Part shown: positions 48,101-55,742 of the stretch, one piece after another
Numbering within the stretch: the stretch's first letter is position 1
Layout: each line of letters starts with the position of its first letter
Source: Deltaproteobacteria bacterium
GTDB lineage: Bacteria > UBA10199 > JACPAL01 > JAHFST01
DNA: 64,000 nt
NCBI GenBank assembly: GCA_023265625.1
Contig: JAHFST010000009.1
Span: 62,001 to 126,000, forward strand
Direction: 5' to 3'
Position numbers and translations under genes: made by a program
The notes under the pieces: generated by a model
Told to the model about the DNA's origin: nothing
The model's input: only the letters and a program-made list of their open reading frames with translations
The model's database searches: none

Positions 48101-48997
48101 CCTGATCCGCAAAATTCCCAGGACTTTAACCATTACAGTTACGTGCGCAACAACCCGCTGAAGTACAATGACCCGAGCGGGCACGGGTTCTGGAGTTTCT
48201 TCAAAAAGATAGGCGGCTTTCTCCTGGGTGCGGCAGTGATTGCAGCCGCCATTGTGGCCACGGTGATGACGGCAGGGATAGGCGGCATCGCTTTTGCCGT
48301 CAGCCTCGGGGCCCTGATCGGATCCGTGACGGGGGCCGTCGTGGGCGGTCTCAGCGCGGCCAGAATGGGCGGCAATATCGGCTTTGGGATTGGTTTCGGA
48401 GCCCTCATCGGGGGAGCGGCTGGAGCGGCATCGGGGGCTATTTTTCATTCGGTCTCTGAGTTATTGACCCCCGTTTTACAGAATGCCCTTGGGCAAACAT
48501 TTGGTGGGTCCTTGAGTAGCGCCATTGTAGGGGCCGCCGCGGGTCCGGTGTCAGGTGCCGCCATGGGGGCCATTCAAGCCTTCGGCGGCGGCGCAGGAAC
48601 CCTCGGCAATATTATCAAAGCAATTGGCATTGGGGCTTTTAATGGTTTGTTTGCAGGGGCAGCCATGGGGGCCCTCACTTTTGCTATACCAGCAGCACTA
48701 TCTCGTTTGAGCAGTTCTTTGGGTGGCCTTAAAGACATACTCATTACTTTTGTGGGACAAAATGCCCCCACACTGGCTTCGAGTGCCACCCTTTTGACCT
48801 CCGGGGCACAAGTGACCGGCCTGTTAGAACATTTTAACATCGTTGGGTTAGGACCAAGCGTGGGTCCCAAGATAGGGATTGATTTCATTAAAAAACCAAA
48901 ACCACCATCTGCGTCGGATTTTTACTCTACTGGGCAACATCCGCAACAAGGAGAGGAGCATATCACTCTATGGAATGCCTTAAGTATTTCACATTGA
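42092..48997 (+). CDS. Second SpvB/FG-GAP/Rhs giant secreted protein, divergent C-terminus
   Basis: A 2,301-residue paralogue of the preceding gene, overlapping its end by 11 bases. Signal MGNNIVLLSRYRIIIPLLLV is followed by the same SpvB domain (EFSGAATYSIPISVPPGRGS), FG-GAP loops, YD repeats, two hydrophobic helices (about 1825-1842 and 1877-1896) and an RHS core (YTPFGEERF, SRYYNPTLGRF, DPSGHG). After the core, about 200 residues are Gly/Ala-rich and hydrophobic (IGFGIGFGALIGGAAGAASG), then a 50-residue tail ends ITLWNALSISH. No known effector domain or catalytic motif is seen in the tail. The FG-GAP region and the start of the YD region are nearly base-identical to gene 1, while the C-termini are unrelated, as in other Rhs families. 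Confidence 0.9.
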   Translation: MGNNIVLLSRYRIIIPLLLVLSIQTTWAAEGGEGKSIGLKSMLGGGGSNSSAVQTDEFSGAATYSIPISVPPGRGSVTPQLGLSYNSYRRNINSWVGYGWEMEMGSITRVRGSVGNGSDGTIDFIEGNSFEVRLGGQAEALVLITPQLKPSSYGLSGLDAYNASLYQARSEEGFTYYLSLQQPGNPMVVAWIAIDKSGTRYFFGWDDESREKVASGGISRWMLTKVQDANGQQLNIFYSLLLPVTISYADVVITFTYKTNADGWGEVTTFPFYQFGNPTWVSMSRLLDEINIQASGKLLQHYQFHYVLDKIKRRLLSQITQTAGDGKSLPPITLNYQADFNPSLSETKFIHNKWGSPDYDGTLYEQAAFADMNGDGLVDHVIAKPEGGMDVFYNDGNNFFYRPGQSYWPEPFDCKYSWGGGSPTCKGKINGYHDDHQFLFLMDINGDGLPDRVARYYDGPTNGVEISYFRIAFNTGKGWSSPVDWKDPYEGDWAGVSFDDKGFYDMNGDGLVDRVVGIGVGDNGFNVHLNTGAGFKKSPFFWADPLSILNNPAAGKLYASDGENMYSFIRDFNGDGLPDRFFAVNILDKEDKILAKGTVIFLNQNGQGWAQATNNSAGKVLANGTTVLLIADAVDIDYDQKGFINKTQDWIDVNGDGFLDRVHGNPDTGHIGVSYYQGIKSSDAWSSFQSEIMQDTLEETSDAHKVRGYLSNHINDHNQYVFFQDFNGDGLPDRLAVQWDDKGKAIGYQLRMMESQPITFSDTPSWWANKNISQPYGALTQVDDGRSHKTAIEYQPSTWPRYKGQSLIFNLQLNQRPNHRYLPFNLNVVHKLYTQDYSVSAIGGILGDIPEAKRHPGMRWVTYDYEGGYYYFRGASKKIKNNLFDDEIYQVRITRFDGFQSVKKTPWHPSYETWKPYTIETRFHQALGEVDPTAGKNGSWFDPTGYTHDSLAGHLYRMEVKEADQTVSLEETTWQVKDPMPNDNFYCQGIFCEVHSISLKKTVWNDPKQPPRGSRVDYQYDQYGNLTQEDHYSLAGAPLITLQTDYYPPSQFQAFLQLRDRPKTQRKRLGDTLYREKFFQYDAVGNPIEENLSTTPGGGKKLTVKRSFSAGNLSSLTDVDGVKKNISYGANNLFPIKETVTGAGQSLNTTRTFDRLTGEMTSEVNTNGIGHIKEFDGFGRVISESIRDAKGNITKLEGYQYQYFPNLIGIDVDPTMILEVSTYKYQTSNLTIEIPEEISYLDPGGNVLQRCQLSERGDYRMIQSRIYNGGREELTTEPVFTKDCPFIPFFPKDLPSYHVVKDVQGRMLLREPPAGDTLSPMENTAIQYTHTDKGLLEKKTTNAKGQIQTETYDVQERLVKLADQGGNVLEYAYNPVGDLTEVRQNGQLLTSLSYDLMGYKTALTDADMGTWQYHYDLGGRLIEQIDNAGQGVKQSYDGLGRVVKKQMVRADGSLAGYELYSYDGATGAYNVLPGENSEVREFDGQGKWVRSTQFSYDASYRRLEKLTRVIPDVGEFRQTFQYDPLGRIAQTVFPGGHQLAYQYMLSGQLMKVCENSCGGGGEVYYSLDPNSAFDPYGSLMSETYGNGVASQYAYYPKSHRLQSKQVTQGDHVLSQRSYEHDALDNITKLNNNLSEPGEFASLTNIQYDSLNRLIAFQPKDAALSTLTYDKTGNILKNDASFAGKTYEYGSSRPHAVTKIGDEIFTYDANGNMTSDGFRTMKYNPRNQLSQVQMNNDSVVEYEYDYTGARVKKRALKKTPIGTVEEAVTYYFGDTMELQGDKLILHIYAGDRRIATRVVGSLSSLASAGATLVDRNVDPNLGLAQIIPYALWLLGLFVLASFRPVPATLPAYPYILWRRYVETLQETCSAFPQRAWVKGFILFLAFLSTVQFPILATAGEKTQETATDSDYFYYYQDDHLNSSHLLTEGKALAKHGGITYQKGQVLQRFEYTPFGEERFTLNPNLQFGPSYTGQGFEIETGLYYYQSRYYNPTLGRFIQPDTLVPDPQNSQDFNHYSYVRNNPLKYNDPSGHGFWSFFKKIGGFLLGAAVIAAAIVATVMTAGIGGIAFAVSLGALIGSVTGAVVGGLSAARMGGNIGFGIGFGALIGGAAGAASGAIFHSVSELLTPVLQNALGQTFGGSLSSAIVGAAAGPVSGAAMGAIQAFGGGAGTLGNIIKAIGIGAFNGLFAGAAMGALTFAIPAALSRLSSSLGGLKDILITFVGQNAPTLASSATLLTSGAQVTGLLEHFNIVGLGPSVGPKIGIDFIKKPKPPSASDFYSTGQHPQQGEEHITLWNALSISH

Positions 48998-50229
48998 GAA
49001 AAATGGGTTTTCTTTTTCTGCTGCTGGTGATGCGAACATCACCTCTATTCGCCTATGAAAAAATTTCGGTGAAAACCGTGACGGCAACCCCGGCGTTTCC
49101 CCCGGCCATGCACCACGGCGTCACCATCACCATCGATCCGATTGCCGACATGAATCTAAGCGGTTTCGAGGTCTATGTAAAACCGGCCAACGGGCCAAGC
49201 TCGATCCCGTGGCAATTTTACTCCGCGCAGATCTTTCCCACGCACGGCACAAACCTGAACCTCCCGTTCCGCAACGAACACTTTGCCTTCCAGTCGGGCC
49301 AAAGCTATTGCCTCAGGATCCGCGCCCGCTACGGCTCGCAGCTTTCTCCATGGTCCGAGTCGTGCGGCTTCACGCCCACCTTCACACCCAGTGGCACCCC
49401 CGCGGATCAAGATGGCGATAAAAAAACCGACGATGATGAATACGCCTTGGGTTTGGATCCGCTCAATCCCGATACCGACGGTGATGGGATCTCTGATGGC
49501 CAAGAAGTGGCGCAGGGCACCAACCCGCTGCAAGACCAGACACCCAACATCGTGAAACTCTCCGATGGGGTCATCGATTTTGGTTTCGGGGACCCAACTG
49601 GCAGTCAGGTCAACCAGCACCACCACGCCCTGGTGCAGGCCACGGCCGACGAGAAGGTCTTTTTTCAAAATGTGCAGATCGTCGACAACCCGGAACAGCC
49701 GGGAGGAAGCGGCTACTTTCATGCGGGAAAAATTCCGGAAGGGCTCACCCCCATCCCGCCGGCCAACCAATGGCCCATCCCGATCAGTTTCATCCCCGCC
49801 AAGCGGGGCCCGGTCTCGGCGCTGCTCCAGATCGGGGCCAACTCCGTCAACCCCATCCCCCCCACCCTCTTGAAGGGTTACGGGATCGGGATTCCCGATT
49901 GTCAAATCACCCCGCAGGAACTTGACTTCGGGACCGTGGCGCAAAATGACCAAGCCGTCGCGATGCAGGAGATCCTCTTTGCCAACAAACCGCCGGCGGG
50001 AGACACCACCCCCCCCAACCTCGACACCCCGTGGCGTTTCACCTTGATGACGGAGCTGGCCGACTTCGCCCCGGGCACCCGCGTCATGACCTTGAAGCCG
50101 GGCGAGCAAATTAAGATCCCGCTGTTTTTCCGACACACCCACCCCGGAAAATTTTCCGGCCAGCTCATCGTTCATTCGCATGGCTGCGGCAACCAAGTGG
50201 TCAAGATCAAGGGGGAGGTACTTCCCTAA
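48970..50229 (+). CDS. Secreted protein with Fn3-like, TSP3 and Ig-like (ASPM/HYDIN-type) domains
   Basis: A 419-residue exported protein. AAGGAGAGGAG lies 11 bases before the ATG at 48970. A second ATG at 49003 would begin directly at the signal peptide (MGFLFLLLVMRTSPLFA), and either start is possible. Residues about 30-130 look like an Fn3-type domain, about 135-190 like TSP3 loops (DQDGDKKTDDDEYALGL, DTDGDGISDGQE), and about 300-419 like a choice-of-anchor/HYDIN-type Ig domain (ITPQELDFGTVAQNDQAV, LKPGEQIKIPLFFRHTHPGKFSG). It overlaps the preceding rhs gene by 28 bases, and its TAA shares a base with the next ATG. Probable surface or matrix role. Confidence 0.75.
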   Translation: MECLKYFTLRKMGFLFLLLVMRTSPLFAYEKISVKTVTATPAFPPAMHHGVTITIDPIADMNLSGFEVYVKPANGPSSIPWQFYSAQIFPTHGTNLNLPFRNEHFAFQSGQSYCLRIRARYGSQLSPWSESCGFTPTFTPSGTPADQDGDKKTDDDEYALGLDPLNPDTDGDGISDGQEVAQGTNPLQDQTPNIVKLSDGVIDFGFGDPTGSQVNQHHHALVQATADEKVFFQNVQIVDNPEQPGGSGYFHAGKIPEGLTPIPPANQWPIPISFIPAKRGPVSALLQIGANSVNPIPPTLLKGYGIGIPDCQITPQELDFGTVAQNDQAVAMQEILFANKPPAGDTTPPNLDTPWRFTLMTELADFAPGTRVMTLKPGEQIKIPLFFRHTHPGKFSGQLIVHSHGCGNQVVKIKGEVLP

Positions 50230-51158
50230 TGGGCGACGACGATAAAAATAAAATTGGCTTTACCTTCGCGACCAGTCCGGGCCCCTCGCTGCTGGTACGG
50301 CGGCGGCAATCGTTCAACGTCACGGAGAACAGTGACACCCTGATTGACATCAGTCTTTTTTACAATCATCACTGGGAGCTAGAAGGCTGGGCCAATGGCC
50401 TCATCGCGGGCTTCCATTACAACCGGATGAGCGGCGTCACAAATGACCGTAACTCCAGCCGGGACGCCGGTTCGCTGTTTCTGGGATGGAGACTCGACAT
50501 CGCCCGTTATTTTCTCTTTGAGATCCAAACCGGCCTCGGTGTCGCCTCCAACCGGCTCAACTTCGGCGGCGGATTTGAACCCCGTCAAGAGATCTCACTC
50601 AACTTTTCCTTCCAGGCCAAGGTCGGGATGCAGGCCTGTTTCAACAACGGCCTCTGCCTGACCCCCTTTGTGGGGTTTATCGATGAAGAAATCATCCACG
50701 GTCAACCCGAGTACTACGTGCGTGGTCCGATTCTTGGTGTCGACCTGACCTGGCTCATTCCCCACACCCCGGAGATCAAACCAATCGTTGACCCAACCCC
50801 ACCAATCCCCCTCCCGGAAAAAAAGTTCGACGATCTTTCTGGCGAATTTTACCCCTTCTCCGATGACCTTTTGGGTCGTACCCGCGAGACACTGGGACCA
50901 AAACTAGAATCCACTTGTGAACGCATCAAGAGGCAACTGGAATCCAACCCAACGTTACGACTCTCGCTCAGCGGTCATGCGGATGATCCCAAGGTGTTGA
51001 ACGAGCGCCTCTGGGCGATCCAGGCCTATTTTTGGGAACAGGGGCTGGGAGACCGGGTGGTCATTAGAAATCACCAGAATCTTCCCCTGACGACATCTTC
51101 CGGAGAGAAACGAAACTTTCTGCAACTGACCTTGCAACGGCCGAAGGAGGCCCGATGA
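50229..51158 (+). CDS. OmpA-like protein with beta-barrel-like N-terminal half
   Basis: A 309-residue protein. The first 180 residues have the alternating aromatic/glycine pattern of an outer-membrane barrel (LFYNHHWELEGWANGLIAGF, FEIQTGLGVASNRLNFGGGF, PILGVDLTWLI). A Pro-rich linker (VDPTPPIPLPEKKFDD) leads to an OmpA-like C-terminal domain (GEFYPFSDDLLG, PTLRLSLSGHADDPKVLNERL), whose peptidoglycan-binding motif (usually GHTDxxGxxxxNxxLSxxRA) is degenerate. No signal peptide is visible at the ATG at 50229, which is odd for a barrel protein. The start codon overlaps the upstream TAA (TAATG), and no better upstream start exists. Confidence 0.72.
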   Translation: MGDDDKNKIGFTFATSPGPSLLVRRRQSFNVTENSDTLIDISLFYNHHWELEGWANGLIAGFHYNRMSGVTNDRNSSRDAGSLFLGWRLDIARYFLFEIQTGLGVASNRLNFGGGFEPRQEISLNFSFQAKVGMQACFNNGLCLTPFVGFIDEEIIHGQPEYYVRGPILGVDLTWLIPHTPEIKPIVDPTPPIPLPEKKFDDLSGEFYPFSDDLLGRTRETLGPKLESTCERIKRQLESNPTLRLSLSGHADDPKVLNERLWAIQAYFWEQGLGDRVVIRNHQNLPLTTSSGEKRNFLQLTLQRPKEAR

Positions 51159-54100
51159 AATACTGGCTCATCTTACTGACAATATTTTGTTCCACCACCG
51201 CCTTCGCCGAAGAATACTGGGTCACCAACACGGCCGACGACACCTCCAAAGGAACCCTGCGCCTGGTGTTGCAAGAGGCCTGCGATCACGAAGGCGAAGC
51301 ACTCATCATCTTCAAAAATCAGGCGCTGGCAGAGTTTCACATCGAGATCGGGGCCCCACTCGTCATCCCCACCACCTGCAAGGCCACCATTACCCTGCAA
51401 GGATGGGACGGAGGCAAGGTCGTCATTGACGCCTTTGGCCTGCCCGGCAAAGAAGCGGCAAAACCGGGGGAGATCTGCGCCCTCGATGTCTACTCCGATC
51501 ACCACGTCATTGAAAAAATGCGTTTCATCGACAACGCCTCCGGCGCCGGGGTCTGCCTGTTCGGCCGTCACAATCGGGTGAGCGATTCCTTCTTTGGAGA
51601 AAAGGAGGGCGAGCAGTTTCATCCCAACCAGATTGGGATCCTCATCTCCAATGCCTTCCAACCCGGCTTTACCAGTCCCGATGGGCCGGGAGGCGCCTCC
51701 AACGAATTGATCGACAACGAGGTCCTGCCGGGCAGCACCTATGGCCTCTGGGTAGACGGGCTGAGTAACACCCTCTCCTTCAACACCATTGCCGCAGCCA
51801 CCACCGGGATCTTCGCCATCGGAGATGGCAACCAATTCGACGGCAACTCGGTGCAAAACACCAAAGAGCAGGGAATTTATTCTCAAGGAAATGGTCTACT
51901 GTTCCACGACAACCATGTCATCAATGCCCAGGGAATCGGTATCTGGCATGAAGGGTCTCATTTAACATTCTCCGATAACCAGATCGTTAAATCAGGCCAG
52001 GAAGGGGTTTCCTTGACCCATGCCGATACCAGCACATTGCAGGGAAATGTCATCGACATGAACCAGGGGAACGGGCTCTTCCTCACGGGCAATGACATCA
52101 TGCTCCAAGATAACCAAGTCGGGTCCAACCATGGCGAGGGCATTTGGGCGCAGGGCGACAACCTCACCTTGGAAAACAACGAGGTGCAGCAAAGTGAGGC
52201 CGGCGGCCTATTGCTCCAAGGGTCCCACATCACGCTCAGCCACAGTCATGTCTTGGAAAACAAACAGCACGGGGTTTCAGTGCGAGGGGATTTTTTTAAA
52301 TGTCTGGAATCCAATATCGGGAAAAACGGCATGGCCGGGCTGGCCATCGAAGGAGATAACGCCAATATCTTGCAAAGCGAGCTCACCGCAAACGGCTCGC
52401 ACGGCCTGTTCGTCCAAGGCCGGGGGGCTGAGCTCTCGGAGAGTCACGTGGCCAACAACAACGGCGCCGGAGTCTTCATTCAAGGGGTGATGGCGCGCCT
52501 GCACGATAATTCGATCATCGAAAAAAATCGTCAGGATGGGGTTGTCTTGGACGGATCTTATTCCGAACTTGCATCGGTCATCATCCGCGACAACAGCGGT
52601 AACGGAATCAAAGAGCAAGGGGACGGTCTCAAGGTAGCCGACAGCTCAATTGAGCAAAATGCGCAAAACGGCATCGAAGCCGCCGGGGATCAAACCTCTG
52701 TCACCCGCAGTACCATCGAAGGCAATTCGCAAAGCGGCATCCAACTGGTGGGTGATGACACGGAGGTCAAGCAGTGCCACGTCCTCCAACATCCGCGTCA
52801 CGGTATCGTCCTCCGCGGCCACCGCGGGGTCATCAACGGCAACGAACTCTCCCGAATGCTCCGCGGGGTCGTGATGCTCGGGCATGGCGGGGAAGTTTCT
52901 GACAATCAAATTGACGAAGCCGCGCAGGAAGGGATCTTCGTCACCGGCGAGGCCAATACCATCACCGCCAACCGGCTCCAACACATTCAAGGCGAGGGGA
53001 TTTACGTGGAAACAAATCAATTTTCCATGGGGGTCGCCGATGTCATGGGGCTCAACCAATTGGAACAGGTCGCCCAAAACGGGATCGTCTATCATGGGCC
53101 TTTCGGGTCCATCGTCGGCAACACCCTCCAGGATGTTGCCAAAAATGGCATCACCGCGCTGGGGGACAAACTGGTCGTCAACACCAACCACATCTCCCAG
53201 TCGGGTCAGCATGGGGCTTATCTGCAAGGGGCGGATGTCACCGCAATCGGTAACCTCTGCGCAAAAAACGGCCTGATTGGCCTGTATTTCCGGGGGAAAC
53301 GGGCCGTCCTCTCCTCCAATCAATTGGAGGACAATCACGACACCGGACTCGTCGCCATCTACGACACACTTTCCACCACTCCCGAAAATCCCGGCGCCTC
53401 CGCCAATGCCTCCTCCGCAGAGGCCATCATCCGGATCTCACAAAATTCCATCGCCTCGAATCTAAACCGCGGCATCATCACCTTGGGAGATATCATGCAT
53501 GTGGAGGGAAACCAGATACTGGAAAACGGGGTTGGCGGTATTTTTCATCAGGGGAATCATTTAATCATGGCGACGAACCTGGTCCGGGCCAATGAAGGCA
53601 TCGGAGTCCTCATTCAGGGAGACAAGTCTCAAATCACCCAAAATCAAATCAACGACAACCATTCCCAAGGATTGTATCTTCAAGCCAATCAGGACGGCGG
53701 CACCCTGATACAAGGCAATACAGTCAACACCAACAACAGCGATGGGCTCTACATCAAGAGTTCCAAAACCAAGCTCGTGAACAATACGGTCAGCGAAAAT
53801 AAAAATTACGGCCTCTATTTGGAAGGTGATAACGACACGGTACAGGGGAATAAAATCCTGCAAAACCAAAACACCGGCCTCCAGGTCTTCGGCAACAACC
53901 ATCAGCTGATGAGCAATCAACTGGAATCGAATCTCAAGGGGGGATTATTTTTCCAAGGCAATCAAGGGATCCTGGACTACAATACCGCCACCTCCAACCA
54001 GGAGACTGGCTTGACCATCAAGGGACAGGGCCTCAAGGTGATCCACAATGAGGGCCTCAACAACGGCGGGCACGGGCTCTCAGTGGAAGTTACGGAAAGT

Positions 54101-55486
54101 AAAGTCGCAGAAAATAATTTAGAGAACAACACCTTGATGGGGCTGGTGGGGCAGGGAGATGACAACGAGTATTCAGAAAATAAATTAACGGAAAACAACT
54201 CTTTTGGAGCCCGTCTGATCGGCTCGCAACTCACTTGCGTTCAAAACGAGATCACCAAAAATCAAAAAACCGGCCTCTGGTTTGAAGGAACCAACGGGGC
54301 CCTCAAGGACAACACCCTCGACAGCAATGGCGGAGATGGCTTGGTAGTGCAAGGATCGGCCTTGACCTTGACCGGAAATTCCATGCAGGCCAACGGGGGC
54401 TGTCCCGACGAAGACCTGATCGATTCCCAAACCATCCCCTGCCTCTCGGGAAGCAAAACAGAGGGAGGGGCCGGACTGCGTATCCTGGAAGGCTCCTCTG
54501 ATCTCATGATCGGTGGTAATGATCAGGATCGTAACCAAATTCATTTCAACCGCGATGGCGGCATCACGCTGCTCCCCGACAAAACCAGTCTGCATCATAC
54601 CATCAGCCGGAACGAGATTTCTAAAAATTACCGGATCGGTCCGCAGATCGACCTGGACAACAACGCCTACACCGACAACGACATCGGAGATGAAGACATC
54701 GGGGTCAACACCCTGCTCAACTTTTCCGAATACCTGCAAAGTTTTCCGATGGTCCCAGACGCTTCCGGGGCAAACCGTTATTGGACCTGGGGCCGCGCCC
54801 CATCGGGACAGGCCATCGAGCTCTACCAGGTGGCCACCGAGGATGTGACACGAGGGATGAAGCGAGGCGGAGGTGATTTTTTCTTGAACACGGGCGCCAT
54901 CACCGATGGCACCTTTTCGGTAGACCCATCTCCCCGTTTCCATGCCACCAAGGCCGTGTGGGTCACGACCTTAAGCTTTGACAATCAAGGCAACACCTCG
55001 GAATACGCCGTCAACAACCCCGCCGGACCGGACAACGACATGGATGGGATCGTCGATGAATTCGAGAAGGGCGCCGGCTTCTTCAGCCAGGGCAGCGATC
55101 CGGACAAGGTCGATTCAGACGGTGACGGCCTCCCCGATAGTGTGGAGGACCGCAACCGCAACGGTATTTACGAACCGGAATTGGGCGAGACCTCGGCCAC
55201 ACTCGCTGACACCGACGGCGACGGCCTCAACGATTGGTCGGAGACCCATGGGGACGGGATTTACGACCCCGGTGAAGACACCGATCCCTGGAACCCCGAT
55301 TCCGACGGGGACGGCATCCCGGACGGCCAGGAAGACAAGAATGGCAACGGCGTCTGGGAATATTATTTGGGAGAAACCAACCCGCTCCGAACCGATTCCG
55401 ACGGCGACGGCGTCCCAGACAACCTCGACAACTGCCCTCCCCTCAAAAACGAAGGCCAAACCCCCTGGTTTTGCGGCACATCCTAA
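51155..55486 (+). CDS. Giant right-handed parallel beta-helix protein with TSP3 tail
   Basis: A 1,443-residue exported protein. Signal peptide MKYWLILLTIFCSTTAFA is followed by the CSLREA-like opening YWVTNTADDTSKGTLRLVLQ. From about 80 to 1,170 there are dozens of PbH1-type coils of about 22 residues, with Gly-Asn turns (GNGLLFHDNHV, GDNLTLENNEV, GNNHQLMSNQLESN), each coil close to the next in pattern but not in sequence. A beta-sandwich-like segment follows, and TSP3 calcium repeats close the chain (DSDGDGLPDSVEDRN, DSDGDGVPDNLDNCPP). It is the last gene of the 24-kb operon, its ATG overlapping the previous stop by 4 bases. Likely an extended surface fibre or polysaccharide-binding protein. 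Confidence 0.85.
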   Translation: MKYWLILLTIFCSTTAFAEEYWVTNTADDTSKGTLRLVLQEACDHEGEALIIFKNQALAEFHIEIGAPLVIPTTCKATITLQGWDGGKVVIDAFGLPGKEAAKPGEICALDVYSDHHVIEKMRFIDNASGAGVCLFGRHNRVSDSFFGEKEGEQFHPNQIGILISNAFQPGFTSPDGPGGASNELIDNEVLPGSTYGLWVDGLSNTLSFNTIAAATTGIFAIGDGNQFDGNSVQNTKEQGIYSQGNGLLFHDNHVINAQGIGIWHEGSHLTFSDNQIVKSGQEGVSLTHADTSTLQGNVIDMNQGNGLFLTGNDIMLQDNQVGSNHGEGIWAQGDNLTLENNEVQQSEAGGLLLQGSHITLSHSHVLENKQHGVSVRGDFFKCLESNIGKNGMAGLAIEGDNANILQSELTANGSHGLFVQGRGAELSESHVANNNGAGVFIQGVMARLHDNSIIEKNRQDGVVLDGSYSELASVIIRDNSGNGIKEQGDGLKVADSSIEQNAQNGIEAAGDQTSVTRSTIEGNSQSGIQLVGDDTEVKQCHVLQHPRHGIVLRGHRGVINGNELSRMLRGVVMLGHGGEVSDNQIDEAAQEGIFVTGEANTITANRLQHIQGEGIYVETNQFSMGVADVMGLNQLEQVAQNGIVYHGPFGSIVGNTLQDVAKNGITALGDKLVVNTNHISQSGQHGAYLQGADVTAIGNLCAKNGLIGLYFRGKRAVLSSNQLEDNHDTGLVAIYDTLSTTPENPGASANASSAEAIIRISQNSIASNLNRGIITLGDIMHVEGNQILENGVGGIFHQGNHLIMATNLVRANEGIGVLIQGDKSQITQNQINDNHSQGLYLQANQDGGTLIQGNTVNTNNSDGLYIKSSKTKLVNNTVSENKNYGLYLEGDNDTVQGNKILQNQNTGLQVFGNNHQLMSNQLESNLKGGLFFQGNQGILDYNTATSNQETGLTIKGQGLKVIHNEGLNNGGHGLSVEVTESKVAENNLENNTLMGLVGQGDDNEYSENKLTENNSFGARLIGSQLTCVQNEITKNQKTGLWFEGTNGALKDNTLDSNGGDGLVVQGSALTLTGNSMQANGGCPDEDLIDSQTIPCLSGSKTEGGAGLRILEGSSDLMIGGNDQDRNQIHFNRDGGITLLPDKTSLHHTISRNEISKNYRIGPQIDLDNNAYTDNDIGDEDIGVNTLLNFSEYLQSFPMVPDASGANRYWTWGRAPSGQAIELYQVATEDVTRGMKRGGGDFFLNTGAITDGTFSVDPSPRFHATKAVWVTTLSFDNQGNTSEYAVNNPAGPDNDMDGIVDEFEKGAGFFSQGSDPDKVDSDGDGLPDSVEDRNRNGIYEPELGETSATLADTDGDGLNDWSETHGDGIYDPGEDTDPWNPDSDGDGIPDGQEDKNGNGVWEYYLGETNPLRTDSDGDGVPDNLDNCPPLKNEGQTPWFCGTS

Positions 55487-55552
55487 AGACCTTTCGCCTT
55501 GACTTATCAAGGGGTTAACACTAGAGGCAGGGTGCTTCGCGTCACGTGGCAG

Positions 55553-55626
55553 GCGCCTGTAGCTCAGTGGATCAGAGCATTGGTCTTCGAAACCAAGGGT
55601 CGCAGGTTCGAATCCTGCCAGGCGCA
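55553..55626 (+). tRNA. tRNA-Arg (TCG)
   Basis: Acceptor arms GCGCCTG/CAGGCGC, anticodon stem TTGGT/ACCAA around the loop CTTCGAA (anticodon TCG), T arm GCAGG-TTCGAAT-CCTGC, discriminator A, no CCA encoded. It starts 66 bases after the stop of the beta-helix gene. Confidence 0.95.
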
Positions 55627-55627
55627 C

Positions 55628-55728
55628 AAAAATTTGGCGCAGACAAATTTTTGCCCGAAGAACGAAAAACGTGAACGAATTACGAGGCGCCAAATTTCGT
55701 TCACGTGGTTCGTAATTCGTTCTTCGGG
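55628..55728. repeat. Nested inverted repeats before the S23 pseudogene
   Basis: Outer arms CCCGAAGAACGAA (55654-55666) and TTCGTTCTTCGGG (55716-55728), with GAACGAATTACGA pairing TCGTAATTCGTTC and CGTGAACGAA pairing TTCGTTCACG inside. AAATTTGGCGC (from 55630) also pairs GCGCCAAATTT (near 55687). The alternative pairings make a switch-like or repeat-built structure. It directly precedes a broken S23 gene. Confidence 0.6.
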
Positions 55729-55742
55729 ATAAGAAAATCGTT

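Noticed and set aside
51800..54400. Regular short repeats that could suggest a CRISPR array
   Set aside because: The periodicity is the approximately 22-codon beta-helix coil; there are no identical repeats and the frame is open throughout.
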